From the NCBI GenBank assembly GCA_002307295.1, contig DBTY01000055.1:124001-188000 (forward strand): a stretch of DNA of 64,000 nucleotides. The letters are read 5' to 3'. The position numbers and the translations under genes are program-made. This stretch comes from Ignavibacteriales bacterium UBA1304. GTDB lineage: Bacteria > Bacteroidota > Ignavibacteria > Ignavibacteriales > Ignavibacteriaceae. The notes under the pieces are model-generated. The model worked only from the letters and a program-made list of their open reading frames with translations. It was not told where the DNA came from and did no database searches. Below are positions 36,817 through 44,793 of the stretch, one piece after another. Within the stretch, counting starts at the first letter, position 1, and every line of letters begins with the position of its first letter.

Positions 36817-37390
36817 ACATCCTCCCTTTTAATTCGCTCCAGCTTGGGTTAGAACTTGTTTTCAGATCCTGCCAATAATAAATGCTCCAAACAAGTCTGG
36901 AATCTCTGAATATTTTAAGTTTAATATCCCCTTCGTAATTTTTTGAAAAATTATCAGTGTGGGGAACGTTAAGAAAATAAGTGGCTGTATAAACTGCGCT
37001 ATCGCCCATCAGACTTAAGAACGTATTTGAAAACGTAAGAGTAATCTTGGAATTGGTAGATATCTTAGCCTTCATATTAGTAAAATACTGTTTTTCGCTC
37101 TTTATATCCCACCCGCTTGAAAGCGCCGGGTATAATAACGAGGCTTCGCTTGAAGGGGCAAACGAAAAATTTCTGCCGGATAAAAGAGAATCAGAAAAGC
37201 AAACTAAGTAATTATCCAAATTGCTCTCCTCTAACGCCGTTGTAAAATTACTAAGCAACAATTGAGGATCAGAAGCGCTTACAGACGTAGTTGCCGACTG
37301 ATTAGGCCGTTCAGGATCGCGGGCGCTGAAAATATCGCAACCTTCATAGAATATTGAAAAAAGTAATATTACTAAAACCGAAGCTTTCAT
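36812..37390 (-). CDS. Lipoprotein, NTF2-like in pattern
   Basis: 192 residues. Signal peptide with lipobox YEGC (cysteine at 18), a serine-rich linker, then an alpha+beta domain with NLDNYLVCFSDSLL, SEKQYFTNMKAKI, and GDIKLKIFRDSRLVWSIYYWQDL. The layout resembles the next gene product, which may be a paralogue. Unknown role at the inner or outer membrane. Start overlaps the methyltransferase stop by 4 nt (ATGA), so it is in the ybaB-recR operon. Confidence 0.6.
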   Translation of the reverse strand: MKASVLVILLFSIFYEGCDIFSARDPERPNQSATTSVSASDPQLLLSNFTTALEESNLDNYLVCFSDSLLSGRNFSFAPSSEASLLYPALSSGWDIKSEKQYFTNMKAKISTNSKITLTFSNTFLSLMGDSAVYTATYFLNVPHTDNFSKNYEGDIKLKIFRDSRLVWSIYYWQDLKTSSNPSWSELKGRMY

Positions 37391-38121
37391 TTTTTTGCAA
37401 TAATTATTAGTCTTGGCGAGCTTATTTCGTCGAATGCTTCGCCAGAAATATCGCCAAATGTATTTTCTATCCTGAATCCTGTTTTTTTAAGCTCTTCTAA
37501 TATTGTTTCCATTTTATAAAGCTTTACGGATTCAAAGAATTTTTTCTCTTTACCGCCCCGCTTTATCATAATTTCCTTAACTACTCTGTCCTCAATAATC
37601 GACCTTGATTGAGTAATCTGGTAATCGATATATGAATCGACAGAATACTTATTCAGATTCTTTTCTACATAAACGGAATTGAAATAATCAAATACAAAAT
37701 AACCATTATCCTGAAGCTGATTAAAGGCAATTCTAAATATATTAAAATTCAGTTCGTCTGAATCAAAATAACCAAAACTAGTAAACAGATTAATTACGAT
37801 ATTAAATTTTTTGTCGATAGAAAAATCGCGCAGATCGCCTTTAATAAAATCTATATTAAGCCCAAGCTGCACGCTTTTTTCTTTGCCAATTGAAAGAAGG
37901 TTGTCGCTTAGATCTATTCCCGTAACTTCGTAGCCTTTTTCAGCAAAAATAATAGAATGCCGTCCGGCGCCGCAGGCTAAATCGAGAACAGAAGAATTGC
38001 TTTTCAAGTCTAAGTTTTTAAAAATAAGATTAGCCAGCGTTAGCGCGTCGGCGTCGTCTCTGTGCTTATAAACCGAAAGATATTCTTCCGATGAAAACCA
38101 TTCTTCAAACCATTCAGCCAT
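37387..38121 (-). CDS. Class I SAM-dependent methyltransferase
   Basis: 244 residues. SAM motif I SSVLDLACGAGRHSIIFAEKGYEVTGIDLS (shown as D-L-A-C-G-A-G core), then FIKGDLRDFS, FNIVINLFTSFGYF and late beta strands. Substrate unknown. Its start overlaps the recR stop as TAATG, and its stop overlaps the lipoprotein gene, so translational coupling is likely. Nothing in the sequence ties it to lipoproteins or recombination. Confidence 0.8.
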   Translation of the reverse strand: MAEWFEEWFSSEEYLSVYKHRDDADALTLANLIFKNLDLKSNSSVLDLACGAGRHSIIFAEKGYEVTGIDLSDNLLSIGKEKSVQLGLNIDFIKGDLRDFSIDKKFNIVINLFTSFGYFDSDELNFNIFRIAFNQLQDNGYFVFDYFNSVYVEKNLNKYSVDSYIDYQITQSRSIIEDRVVKEIMIKRGGKEKKFFESVKLYKMETILEELKKTGFRIENTFGDISGEAFDEISSPRLIIIAKK

Positions 38122-38717
38122 TATAAATTAATACGGTTAATTACAGCTCTTCCAATAGTCGCTTCGTCGGCAAATTCAAGATTTCCGCCAATCGGCAGAC
38201 CTCTTGCAATACGCGTAACCTGAACGCCTATCGGTTTAATTAATTTTGCAAGATACAACGAAGTAGCTTCGCCTTCGGTATCCGGGTTAAGAGCAAGAAT
38301 AACTTCTTTTACTTCCTCCGATTCAAGCCTTTTAAGCAATTCCTTAATTTTTAAGGAATTTGGGTCTACTCCGCTTAAAGGAGAAAGAACTCCGCCTAAA
38401 ACATGGTAAAGACCGCTGAACTCATTCGTCTTTTCGATAGCAATAACGTCGCTTGCTTCTTCAACAACGCAAATTATTGAACGATCCCGCTTATGGTTCA
38501 GGCATACCTCGCAAACGTCTTCTTCCGAAATATTAAAACAAATTGAACAAAATCTCAATTTTTCTTTAAGGTTAGTAATTGCAGACGTGAGCGAATTTAC
38601 TTTATCAATATCGCTTTTCAATAAAAAAAGAGCTAATCTCTGAGCAGTTTTAGTTCCAATACTTGGAAGTTTGCTCAGCTCTTCTATAGCAAGTTGTAAA
38701 GGCTGGGCAATCTGCAA
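38121..38717 (-). CDS. recR: Recombination protein RecR
   Basis: 198 residues, the normal length. Helix-hairpin-helix KLPSIGTKTAQRLALFLL, zinc finger C-x2-C...C-x2-C (CSICFNISEEDVCEVC), Toprim domain VVEEASDVIAIEKT and LALNPDTEGEAT, and the RIARGLPIGGNLEFADEATIGRA tail. It acts with RecF/RecO in single-strand-gap repair. One base separates it from the ybaB gene, an arrangement found in many bacteria. Confidence 0.97.
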   Translation of the reverse strand: MQIAQPLQLAIEELSKLPSIGTKTAQRLALFLLKSDIDKVNSLTSAITNLKEKLRFCSICFNISEEDVCEVCLNHKRDRSIICVVEEASDVIAIEKTNEFSGLYHVLGGVLSPLSGVDPNSLKIKELLKRLESEEVKEVILALNPDTEGEATSLYLAKLIKPIGVQVTRIARGLPIGGNLEFADEATIGRAVINRINL

Positions 38718-38718
38718 A

Positions 38719-39063
38719 TTAAAACCCCGGCAAATTTAGTCCCGGAATATTCATTCCCGGAGGGATTATCCCTTTTGTAATCTTTGCCATTTCTTCTTCA
38801 GCCATCTTTTTAGAGGAAGTAATAGCTTTATTTACAGCCGCAACTACCAAATCTTCAAGAATCTCTTTATCGTCGGCTACAATAACCTGAGGATCTATTT
38901 CAATTGACACCACTTCATTATTTCCATTCACTGTAGCTTTAATCATTCCGCCGCCAGCTTCTTCCGATACAGTCTTATTTCCTAACTCATTTTGCATCTT
39001 TTGCATATCATCCTGCATCTTCTGGACTTGCTTTAACATTCCCTGCATTCCGCCTTTCATCAA
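38719..39063 (-). CDS. YbaB/EbfC-family nucleoid-associated protein
   Basis: 114 residues. Methionine/glutamine-rich helix LKQVQKMQDDMQKMQNELGNKTVSEEAGGGMIKATVNGNNEVVSIEID is the YbaB pattern, with EDLVVAAVNKAITSSKKMAEEEM and a proline/glycine-rich end (LNLPGF). DNA-binding dimer; typical gene order dnaX-ybaB-recR, although dnaX is not in this window. First gene of this leftward operon. Confidence 0.9.
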   Translation of the reverse strand: MMKGGMQGMLKQVQKMQDDMQKMQNELGNKTVSEEAGGGMIKATVNGNNEVVSIEIDPQVIVADDKEILEDLVVAAVNKAITSSKKMAEEEMAKITKGIIPPGMNIPGLNLPGF

Positions 39064-39216
39064 AATCCTCCGGTCTTTTTTAATGTTTAATTAAATATTT
39101 TTTTACATATTTAAACAAATATAATATATTGATTTGACTTTTTACACATTATTTTCAAAGTTTCTGGTTTAAATTTTGATTAAGTTTTGTTTTACAAACT
39201 TTTTAAAAAATAATCT

Positions 39217-39897
39217 TTGACTATTGACGAAAAAAGAAAGGTTTTTCAAGGCTCCGAAAACGAGAATCTGATATCTGTCAGTTATACGGATATAATTTCT
39301 CTTTCAGAGAGTAAAAATATAAGAATTAAAAACATAGGCAAGAAATTCTCTAAAATTAATTCTTTCTTCTTTGAATTCCTTAAAGGCTACAATTTACCCG
39401 TTGGTTATCTTAAAATTTCGGAAGATGAAAATCTTATTTTCTCTGATCATCATCTGTTTCCTTTTTCGATAAGGATTCTGAATATTGTAGATAAAAGAAC
39501 CGCAAAAGTTTTTGGACGGAATGAAACCGACGTGTTGTCTATTCCAATTTACGAACTTCATTACGGAAGCGGAAAGGAAACTTTAGTTAGCGACGACCAC
39601 CTGATTGCTCTGGAAGTCTGTTTAGTTGAAGAACTGAAAATGATGTTTCGAATCGCTTCCAAAGTAAACGTGGTTCTTAAATCTTTTTTTGAAAGAAGGA
39701 ACACTTCTTTAGCGGAAGTTACCTGCAGTTTTGGCAAACAGGATGAACGGATTTTTTTGGTTAACGATTTTTCGCCCCTGAGCATTAAAATTATTACTCC
39801 GGGCAAAGCTGCTAAAGGCCTTAACCCATATAGACTTTCTAACCAGGAAGCTATTGAAAGATATACAGACTATTTATTGAATTTTACGACAAACTAA
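39217..39897 (+). CDS. Degenerate PurC-like (SAICAR synthase-fold) protein
   Basis: 226 residues from TTG at 39217, the only start after an in-frame TAA at 39211; no strong Shine-Dalgarno. The fold match is to SAICAR synthase: IKNIGKKFSKINSFFFEFLKGYNLPVGYL, YELHY...ETLVSDDHLIAL, ASKVNVVLKSFFERR, SLAEVTCSFG, FLVNDFSPLS. Key elements are missing: the GKAK ATP loop is absent, the PxExVxRN...GS stretch is FPFSIRILN, DFKLEFG has become AEVTCSFG (D to E, K to T, E to S), and DE.SPD is NDFSPL. Activity is therefore doubtful. It is followed by psd after 2 bp, then pssA, purS and purQ. It may be a repurposed or regulatory paralogue. Confidence 0.65.
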   Translation: MTIDEKRKVFQGSENENLISVSYTDIISLSESKNIRIKNIGKKFSKINSFFFEFLKGYNLPVGYLKISEDENLIFSDHHLFPFSIRILNIVDKRTAKVFGRNETDVLSIPIYELHYGSGKETLVSDDHLIALEVCLVEELKMMFRIASKVNVVLKSFFERRNTSLAEVTCSFGKQDERIFLVNDFSPLSIKIITPGKAAKGLNPYRLSNQEAIERYTDYLLNFTTN

Positions 39898-39899
39898 AT

Positions 39900-40553
39900 A
39901 TGATTACAAGATACGGATATACCACTATTTTTGCTGTGTTCCTGATTTCAGGCGCAATAATAGGCATATCATTTTTAACTAATAATTCTTTTCTGAAGAC
40001 GATATTAATTGCCGCGGCTGTTTTATTTTTCTTTTTCACTCTGAGTTTTTTCAGAGACCCGGATAGAACCGCGCCAGATAAAGATAATATCGTAGTTTCT
40101 CCGGCAGACGGAACAGTTCTTTTTGTAAAGGACGTGGAAGAAAATAAATTTCTTCATGCAAAAGGGAAACAAGTTTCTATTTTTATGTCCCCGCTTAATG
40201 TTCACGTAAACAGAATACCAATAACCGGACGAGTCGACTATCTTAACTATATCCATGGCGAATATCTTGTCGCTTCCAGCGACAAAGCGTCCGAACAAAA
40301 TGAACGGTGCGAGACCGGAATCAGTTCGGCTAACGGTAAAGTTTTGTTTACTCAGGTTTCAGGCTATGTGGCAAGAAGAATTGTTAACGAACTTAAAACC
40401 GGACAGGACGTAAAAATTGGAGAACGCTTCGGAATGATAAAATTTGGAAGCCGCGTAGACGTTATTGTTCCAAGCGATTGGAAAGCGGACGTTAAAAAAG
40501 GCGATAAAGTAACAGCAGGCGAAACAATTCTATTTGAAGCGATAAAACAATAA
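39900..40553 (+). CDS. psd: Phosphatidylserine decarboxylase (short, pyruvoyl type)
   Basis: 217 residues. Two N-terminal hydrophobic spans (~5-50), then IVVSPADGTVLFVKDV, SIFMSPLNVHVNRIP and the self-cleavage region MIKFGSRVDV, where the GS serine becomes the pyruvoyl group. It turns phosphatidylserine into phosphatidylethanolamine at the membrane. The gene begins 2 bp after the PurC-like gene and its TAA overlaps the pssA ATG (TAATG). Confidence 0.92.
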   Translation: MITRYGYTTIFAVFLISGAIIGISFLTNNSFLKTILIAAAVLFFFFTLSFFRDPDRTAPDKDNIVVSPADGTVLFVKDVEENKFLHAKGKQVSIFMSPLNVHVNRIPITGRVDYLNYIHGEYLVASSDKASEQNERCETGISSANGKVLFTQVSGYVARRIVNELKTGQDVKIGERFGMIKFGSRVDVIVPSDWKADVKKGDKVTAGETILFEAIKQ

Positions 40554-41287
40554 TGAAAAATACAAAAATAAGCAGATCGGCTATTCCTAATCTTTTTACC
40601 GCAATGAATATGTTCTGCGGTTTTCTTTCTATTATAAATGCCGGCCAGGGGGAATTTATGATGGCCTCCTACCTGATTTTTATTGCCGCAGTGTTTGACG
40701 CTTTAGACGGCATGGTAGCGCGTCTTACAAAATCGAGCAGCGCATTGGGCGTACAGTTAGACTCCTTATCAGACGCGATCAGTTTTGGAGCGGCTCCGGC
40801 ATACCTGATATATAAAGCTTATTTATGCCAGCCGCAGTTCGGCACTATTGGCATAGTAATAAGTTCGTTATTGCTTATAGCTGGCGGTTTCCGCCTCGCT
40901 AGGTTCAACGTTCAGCTTGTAGGTTTTGATAAAGATTATTTTAAGGGGATACCAATCCCTCTTTCTGCTATTTCGGTAGCTTCTTTTATTTTGGTTTACT
41001 ATAAAAACGGCTCTTTTATAGAACCGTATTCTTCGCTTTTTATTCCTTCTTGGTTTGTTATTTCGTTAGTTATTGCGCTTTCTCTCTTAATGGTCAGCAC
41101 AATAAAATACGATACTCTCCCCAAACCAAACATTAAGGATATAAAAAAGAAACCTTTCTATTTTTGGTTTTTTATTGTTTCAATAATCGCTCTTGCGCTT
41201 ACGGAAGGAAAGGCAATATTCTTGCTATTTATTTTCATAATCGCTTTTGGTATAATTAGATACGTTTATAATTTATTTACGAAATAG
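40553..41287 (+). CDS. pssA: CDP-diacylglycerol--serine O-phosphatidyltransferase
   Basis: 244 residues, about 6-8 membrane helices. CDP-alcohol phosphotransferase motif D-x2-D-G-x2-A-R-x8-G-x3-D-x3-D is visible from FDALDGMVAR to LDSLSD. It makes phosphatidylserine from CDP-diacylglycerol and serine; Psd, encoded just upstream, uses the product. The start overlaps psd. Then a 18-bp gap with AAAAAGGAT leads to purS. Confidence 0.92.
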   Translation: MKNTKISRSAIPNLFTAMNMFCGFLSIINAGQGEFMMASYLIFIAAVFDALDGMVARLTKSSSALGVQLDSLSDAISFGAAPAYLIYKAYLCQPQFGTIGIVISSLLLIAGGFRLARFNVQLVGFDKDYFKGIPIPLSAISVASFILVYYKNGSFIEPYSSLFIPSWFVISLVIALSLLMVSTIKYDTLPKPNIKDIKKKPFYFWFFIVSIIALALTEGKAIFLLFIFIIAFGIIRYVYNLFTK

Positions 41288-41305
41288 ATTTAAAAAGGAT
41301 ACAAA

Positions 41306-41554
41306 TTGTTTAAAGCAAAAGTACTTATAAAAAGACGCCCTTCAATTCTTGATCCGCAAGGCAAAGCGGCAGAACAAGGCGCTAAGCTCTTAGGAATAAC
41401 AAATATTAAATTTACAAGAATTGACAAACACGTAGAATTTGTTGTGGATACTGACGACGAAGAAGCTGCAAAAAACGAAATTAACGATTACTGCGGCAAA
41501 CTTCTTACAAACCCTAACTTAGAAGATTATGAATTTACTATGGAACGGGGATGA
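41306..41554 (+). CDS. purS: Phosphoribosylformylglycinamidine synthase subunit PurS
   Basis: 82 residues starting at TTG 41306, with AAAAAGG 7 nt upstream. FKAKVLIKRRPSILDPQGKA and the FVVDTDDEEAAKNEINDYCGKLLTNPNLEDYEF end are typical of PurS. The small subunit of the PurLQS complex, which converts FGAR to FGAM in purine synthesis. ATGA overlap (4 nt) with purQ indicates coupling. The partner PurL is not in the window. Confidence 0.92.
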   Translation: MFKAKVLIKRRPSILDPQGKAAEQGAKLLGITNIKFTRIDKHVEFVVDTDDEEAAKNEINDYCGKLLTNPNLEDYEFTMERG

Positions 41555-42252
41555 AAAAGCCAAAATTTGGAGTTGTTGTTTTCCCTGGATCTAATTGCGA
41601 TTATGACGCTTATTACTCCCTAAAAAAAGTTCTCGGATACGACGTGTCTTTTTTATGGCACAAAGATACTGATTTGCAGAATAGCGACGCTATTATCCTT
41701 CCAGGCGGTTTTTCTTACGGAGATTATTTACGCACCGGAGCTATTGCCCGCTTTTCCCCTATTATGGAAAAAGTAGTTGCTTTTGCTGAAAATGGCGGAG
41801 TTGTTATTGGGATTTGTAATGGGTTCCAGATTCTCCTTGAAGCTGGTCTTTTGCCTGGCGTAATGTTAAAAAACAAATCTCTTAAATTTGTCTGCAAAGA
41901 CGTTTATCTAAAGGTTGAATCTGATAAATCTATTTTTACTAATACTCTTGAAAACAAAAACGTTCTCCGCATACCAGTTGCGCATGGCGACGGTAATTAT
42001 TTTGCCGATGAAGCCACGCTTAACTCATTGACTGAAAACGATCAGATTATTTTCAAGTATTCCGACGAAAACGGAGTTGAACACGAAGAAGCAAACCCTA
42101 ACGGTTCGTTACTAAACATAGCTGGAATTGTAAATACTAAAAGAAACGTTCTTGGGATGATGCCGCATCCGGAAAGATGCTGCAGCGGAATCTTAGGCAA
42201 TACCGACGGAGCCTTAATTTTTAACTCGGTAGCAAAGAGTTTATTTAACTAA
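41551..42252 (+). CDS. purQ: Phosphoribosylformylglycinamidine synthase glutaminase PurQ
   Basis: 233 residues. Class I glutaminase: VVVFPGSNCDYD, ILPGGFSYGDYLRTGAIA, nucleophile cysteine in GICNGFQILLE, and catalytic histidine/glutamate in MMPHPERC. It supplies ammonia to PurL within PurLQS. Follows purS with ATGA overlap, then an 18-bp gap to tatA. Confidence 0.95.
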   Translation: MKKPKFGVVVFPGSNCDYDAYYSLKKVLGYDVSFLWHKDTDLQNSDAIILPGGFSYGDYLRTGAIARFSPIMEKVVAFAENGGVVIGICNGFQILLEAGLLPGVMLKNKSLKFVCKDVYLKVESDKSIFTNTLENKNVLRIPVAHGDGNYFADEATLNSLTENDQIIFKYSDENGVEHEEANPNGSLLNIAGIVNTKRNVLGMMPHPERCCSGILGNTDGALIFNSVAKSLFN

Positions 42253-42270
42253 TTTAGATGAGGCGATGAT

Positions 42271-42477
42271 ATGTTTGGCAACTTAGGCGCTGGAGAGATA
42301 ATTATTATCTTAGTAGTCCTTTTGATTTTTTTTGGAGCAAAAAAAATTCCGGATCTTGCACAGGGTCTTGGCAAAGGGATGAAAGAGTTTAAAAAAGCTC
42401 TTAAAGACATTCAGGATGATACCGATGAAGACGACAAAAATTCTAAGCCAAAAGATTCTGGCTCGGCTAAATCTTAA
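42271..42477 (+). CDS. tatA: Sec-independent translocase protein TatA
   Basis: 68 residues. One N-terminal membrane helix (IIIILVVLLIFFGA), the conserved F-G-A-K-K-I-P-D-L hinge, an amphipathic helix and an acidic/lysine C-terminus. It forms the Tat pore with TatC for folded-protein export. GATGAGGCG upstream gives a Shine-Dalgarno. TatC is not in the window. Confidence 0.93.
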   Translation: MFGNLGAGEIIIILVVLLIFFGAKKIPDLAQGLGKGMKEFKKALKDIQDDTDEDDKNSKPKDSGSAKS

Positions 42478-42571
42478 TATTGTCATCTTTAACATAGCCT
42501 TTACTTCTCCGCCAGTTTATAGCGGCGGCGAGAATCATTGAACTTATTCCGTTTAACAAAAAGAGTCTAAT

Positions 42572-44008
42572 TTGGTAAACTATAAAAATCATTCCGAAAA
42601 ATTACAAAAATTAAAATCGGGCGAATTATCTTTAGAGGATAACGTAAAGTTTTTTCTTTCTGAAATTGATAAGAATAAAAAGCTCAACGCTTTTAATTTT
42701 GTTTTTTCTGATTTCGCTTTGGAACAGGCTAAAACTGTTCAGGGAAAAATTAAAAATAATACGAATGGCAAGCTTGCCGGCATGGTCGTAGCAATTAAAG
42801 ACGTTTTGTCTTTAAAAGATAAACCTACAGCCTGCTCGTCAAAAATATTAAAAGATTATATTGCAGTCTATACTTCCACGGCAGTTCAAAAACTTATTGA
42901 CGAAGACGCCATTATAATTGGCAAAACAAATTGTGATGAATTTGCAATGGGTTCCTCAAATGAGAACTCTGCGTTTGGAGCAGTTCTTAATCCGGTTGAT
43001 AACCAAAGAGTTCCAGGCGGTTCAAGCGGCGGATCAGCCGTTGCAGTAGCGGCAGGTTTATGCGACGTCTCATTAGGCACCGATACAGGCGGCTCTATAA
43101 GGCAGCCGGCCTCCTTCTGCGGCGTATATGGCTTAAAACCGACTTACTCCCGCGTCTCGCGTTACGGTCTTACGGCTTTCGCTTCTTCGTTCGATTCTAT
43201 CGGCCCTTTTTCTCACTCGGTTGAAGACGCGGCTAAAGTTCTGGAAGTGATTTCGGGTAAAGACGAGAAGGATTCAACTTCCTTAAATGTTGAAGTCCCA
43301 AATTATAGCGCCGAACTTACCAATATTGATAAAAAATACAAGATAGGAATACCAAAAGAATATTTTGGCGAAGGACTTAATGAGGAAATTAAAAAGGCTA
43401 TTGAAGACGTAGTTGCAAAATTAAAGTCTTCCGGCTTTGAAATTGTGGATATCAATCTGCCTCATAACGAATATACAATTGCTACTTACTACATACTAAC
43501 GACGGCGGAAGCGTCTTCAAATCTTGCGCGCTATGACGGAGCAAGATATGGTTTCAGATCAAATGACGCGGCTACGTTATTAGATATGTATAACAATTCG
43601 CGTTCAGAAGGTTTTGGCAAAGAAGTAAAAAGAAGAATAATGCTTGGCACATATGTTTTATCAGCCGGTTATTACGACGCTTATTACAAAAAAGCCCAGA
43701 AAGCAAGACGCCTTATTAAAAATGATTTTGACCTGGCTTTTAAGAATGTCGATTTGATTATCGCCCCGGCTTCGCCGACTCTTCCTTTTAAAATTGGCGA
43801 AAAATCCGAGGATCCGTTAGAAATGTACTTAGGCGATATTTATACAACATCAGCTAATCTTGCAGGTATTCCGGGAATAAGCGTCCCGGTAGCAAATAGC
43901 GAAGAAGGGCTTCCAATTGGGATGCAGATTTTGGCAAATCAATTTGACGAACTGAAACTGTTGAAGACAAGCTATTTTATACAAAATGAAATCTTAAAAA
44001 ATAATTAA
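42572..44008 (+). CDS. gatA: Asp-tRNA(Asn)/Glu-tRNA(Gln) amidotransferase subunit A
   Basis: 478 residues from TTG 42572; an in-frame TAA at 42554 and the family-like start (LQKLKSGELSLEDNVKFFL) support it, though no good Shine-Dalgarno is seen. The amidase signature is complete: catalytic lysine in AIKDVLSL, the cis-serine in PGGSSGGSAVAVAAG, and nucleophile serine in GTDTGGSIRQPASFCG. With GatB and GatC it makes Gln-tRNA(Gln)/Asn-tRNA(Asn). GatB/GatC are not adjacent here. Confidence 0.95.
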   Translation: MVNYKNHSEKLQKLKSGELSLEDNVKFFLSEIDKNKKLNAFNFVFSDFALEQAKTVQGKIKNNTNGKLAGMVVAIKDVLSLKDKPTACSSKILKDYIAVYTSTAVQKLIDEDAIIIGKTNCDEFAMGSSNENSAFGAVLNPVDNQRVPGGSSGGSAVAVAAGLCDVSLGTDTGGSIRQPASFCGVYGLKPTYSRVSRYGLTAFASSFDSIGPFSHSVEDAAKVLEVISGKDEKDSTSLNVEVPNYSAELTNIDKKYKIGIPKEYFGEGLNEEIKKAIEDVVAKLKSSGFEIVDINLPHNEYTIATYYILTTAEASSNLARYDGARYGFRSNDAATLLDMYNNSRSEGFGKEVKRRIMLGTYVLSAGYYDAYYKKAQKARRLIKNDFDLAFKNVDLIIAPASPTLPFKIGEKSEDPLEMYLGDIYTTSANLAGIPGISVPVANSEEGLPIGMQILANQFDELKLLKTSYFIQNEILKNN

Positions 44009-44018
44009 GCCGTAAACC

Positions 44019-44792
44019 GTGTTAGCAAAACTATTTCAAAAGGTCGGCGTAAAAACATTAGATTTCTTTGAGGAGTTCGGACAAATCTCCCAACTGCTAT
44101 GGGGTATTATAACTTTTCTTCCAAGAATGATAAGAAGCAGGGCTCTTGTGCTAAAACAAATGGAACACATAGGAGTCGATTCCCTTCCGCTTGTTATGAT
44201 AATTTCAATTTTTACCGGAGCCGTATCGGCCTGGCAGGCTGCTTATCAGTTAAAAGGACTTGCGCCTCTTTCTCTTTTAGGCGGCTCTACGGCAAGAGCG
44301 GTTATGACTGAGCTTGCGCCTGTGCTAACAGGAATAATTATTGCCGGCAGAATTGGAGCTTCAATAGCCGCCGAATTGGGCACAATGAAAGTTACCGAAC
44401 AAATTGACGCGCTTGAGGCAATGGCTATTAGTCCTGTGCGTTACCTTGCAATGCCCCGCTTTGTAGCTTCCGTCTTTATGATGCCGATTATTATTATTAT
44501 TGCTAATGTTATTGCAGTGTTTGGAGCTTATATAGTTTCTAATTCTTCTCTTGGCGTTTCATCCGAAGTATTTTTTCAGTCGGTTAAGCATTATTTCCGT
44601 ATGCGAGATTTTACAAACGGAATGATAAAAGGGGTTTTCTTTGGAGGCTTTACATCCCTCCTGGGCTGCCATATAGGCTTTAGAACGGAAGGCGGAGCCG
44701 AGGGAGTAGGACAGGCTACAATACGCTCGTTTGTTATTTCCGCCGCGTTAATTCTTATATTAGATTACGTGCTCTGGATGTTCCTGTTCTAA
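44019..44792 (+). CDS. mlaE: MlaE-family ABC permease (lipid transport)
   Basis: 257 residues starting at GTG 44019. MlaE family motifs MEHIGVDSLPLVMIISIFTGAVSAWQ, LGGSTARAVMTELAPVLTGIIIAGRIGASIAAELGTMKVTEQIDALEAMAI are clear; five to six membrane helices. It transports phospholipids between membranes with MlaF ATPase and MlaD. Here it is the last rightward gene, with cysS converging after 1 bp, so its ATPase must lie elsewhere. Confidence 0.88.
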   Translation: MLAKLFQKVGVKTLDFFEEFGQISQLLWGIITFLPRMIRSRALVLKQMEHIGVDSLPLVMIISIFTGAVSAWQAAYQLKGLAPLSLLGGSTARAVMTELAPVLTGIIIAGRIGASIAAELGTMKVTEQIDALEAMAISPVRYLAMPRFVASVFMMPIIIIIANVIAVFGAYIVSNSSLGVSSEVFFQSVKHYFRMRDFTNGMIKGVFFGGFTSLLGCHIGFRTEGGAEGVGQATIRSFVISAALILILDYVLWMFLF

Positions 44793-44793
44793 A

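Noticed and set aside
39217..39897. Calling this gene plain purC (SAICAR synthase)
   Set aside because: The ATP loop and both catalytic signatures are altered, so the canonical activity is not supported.
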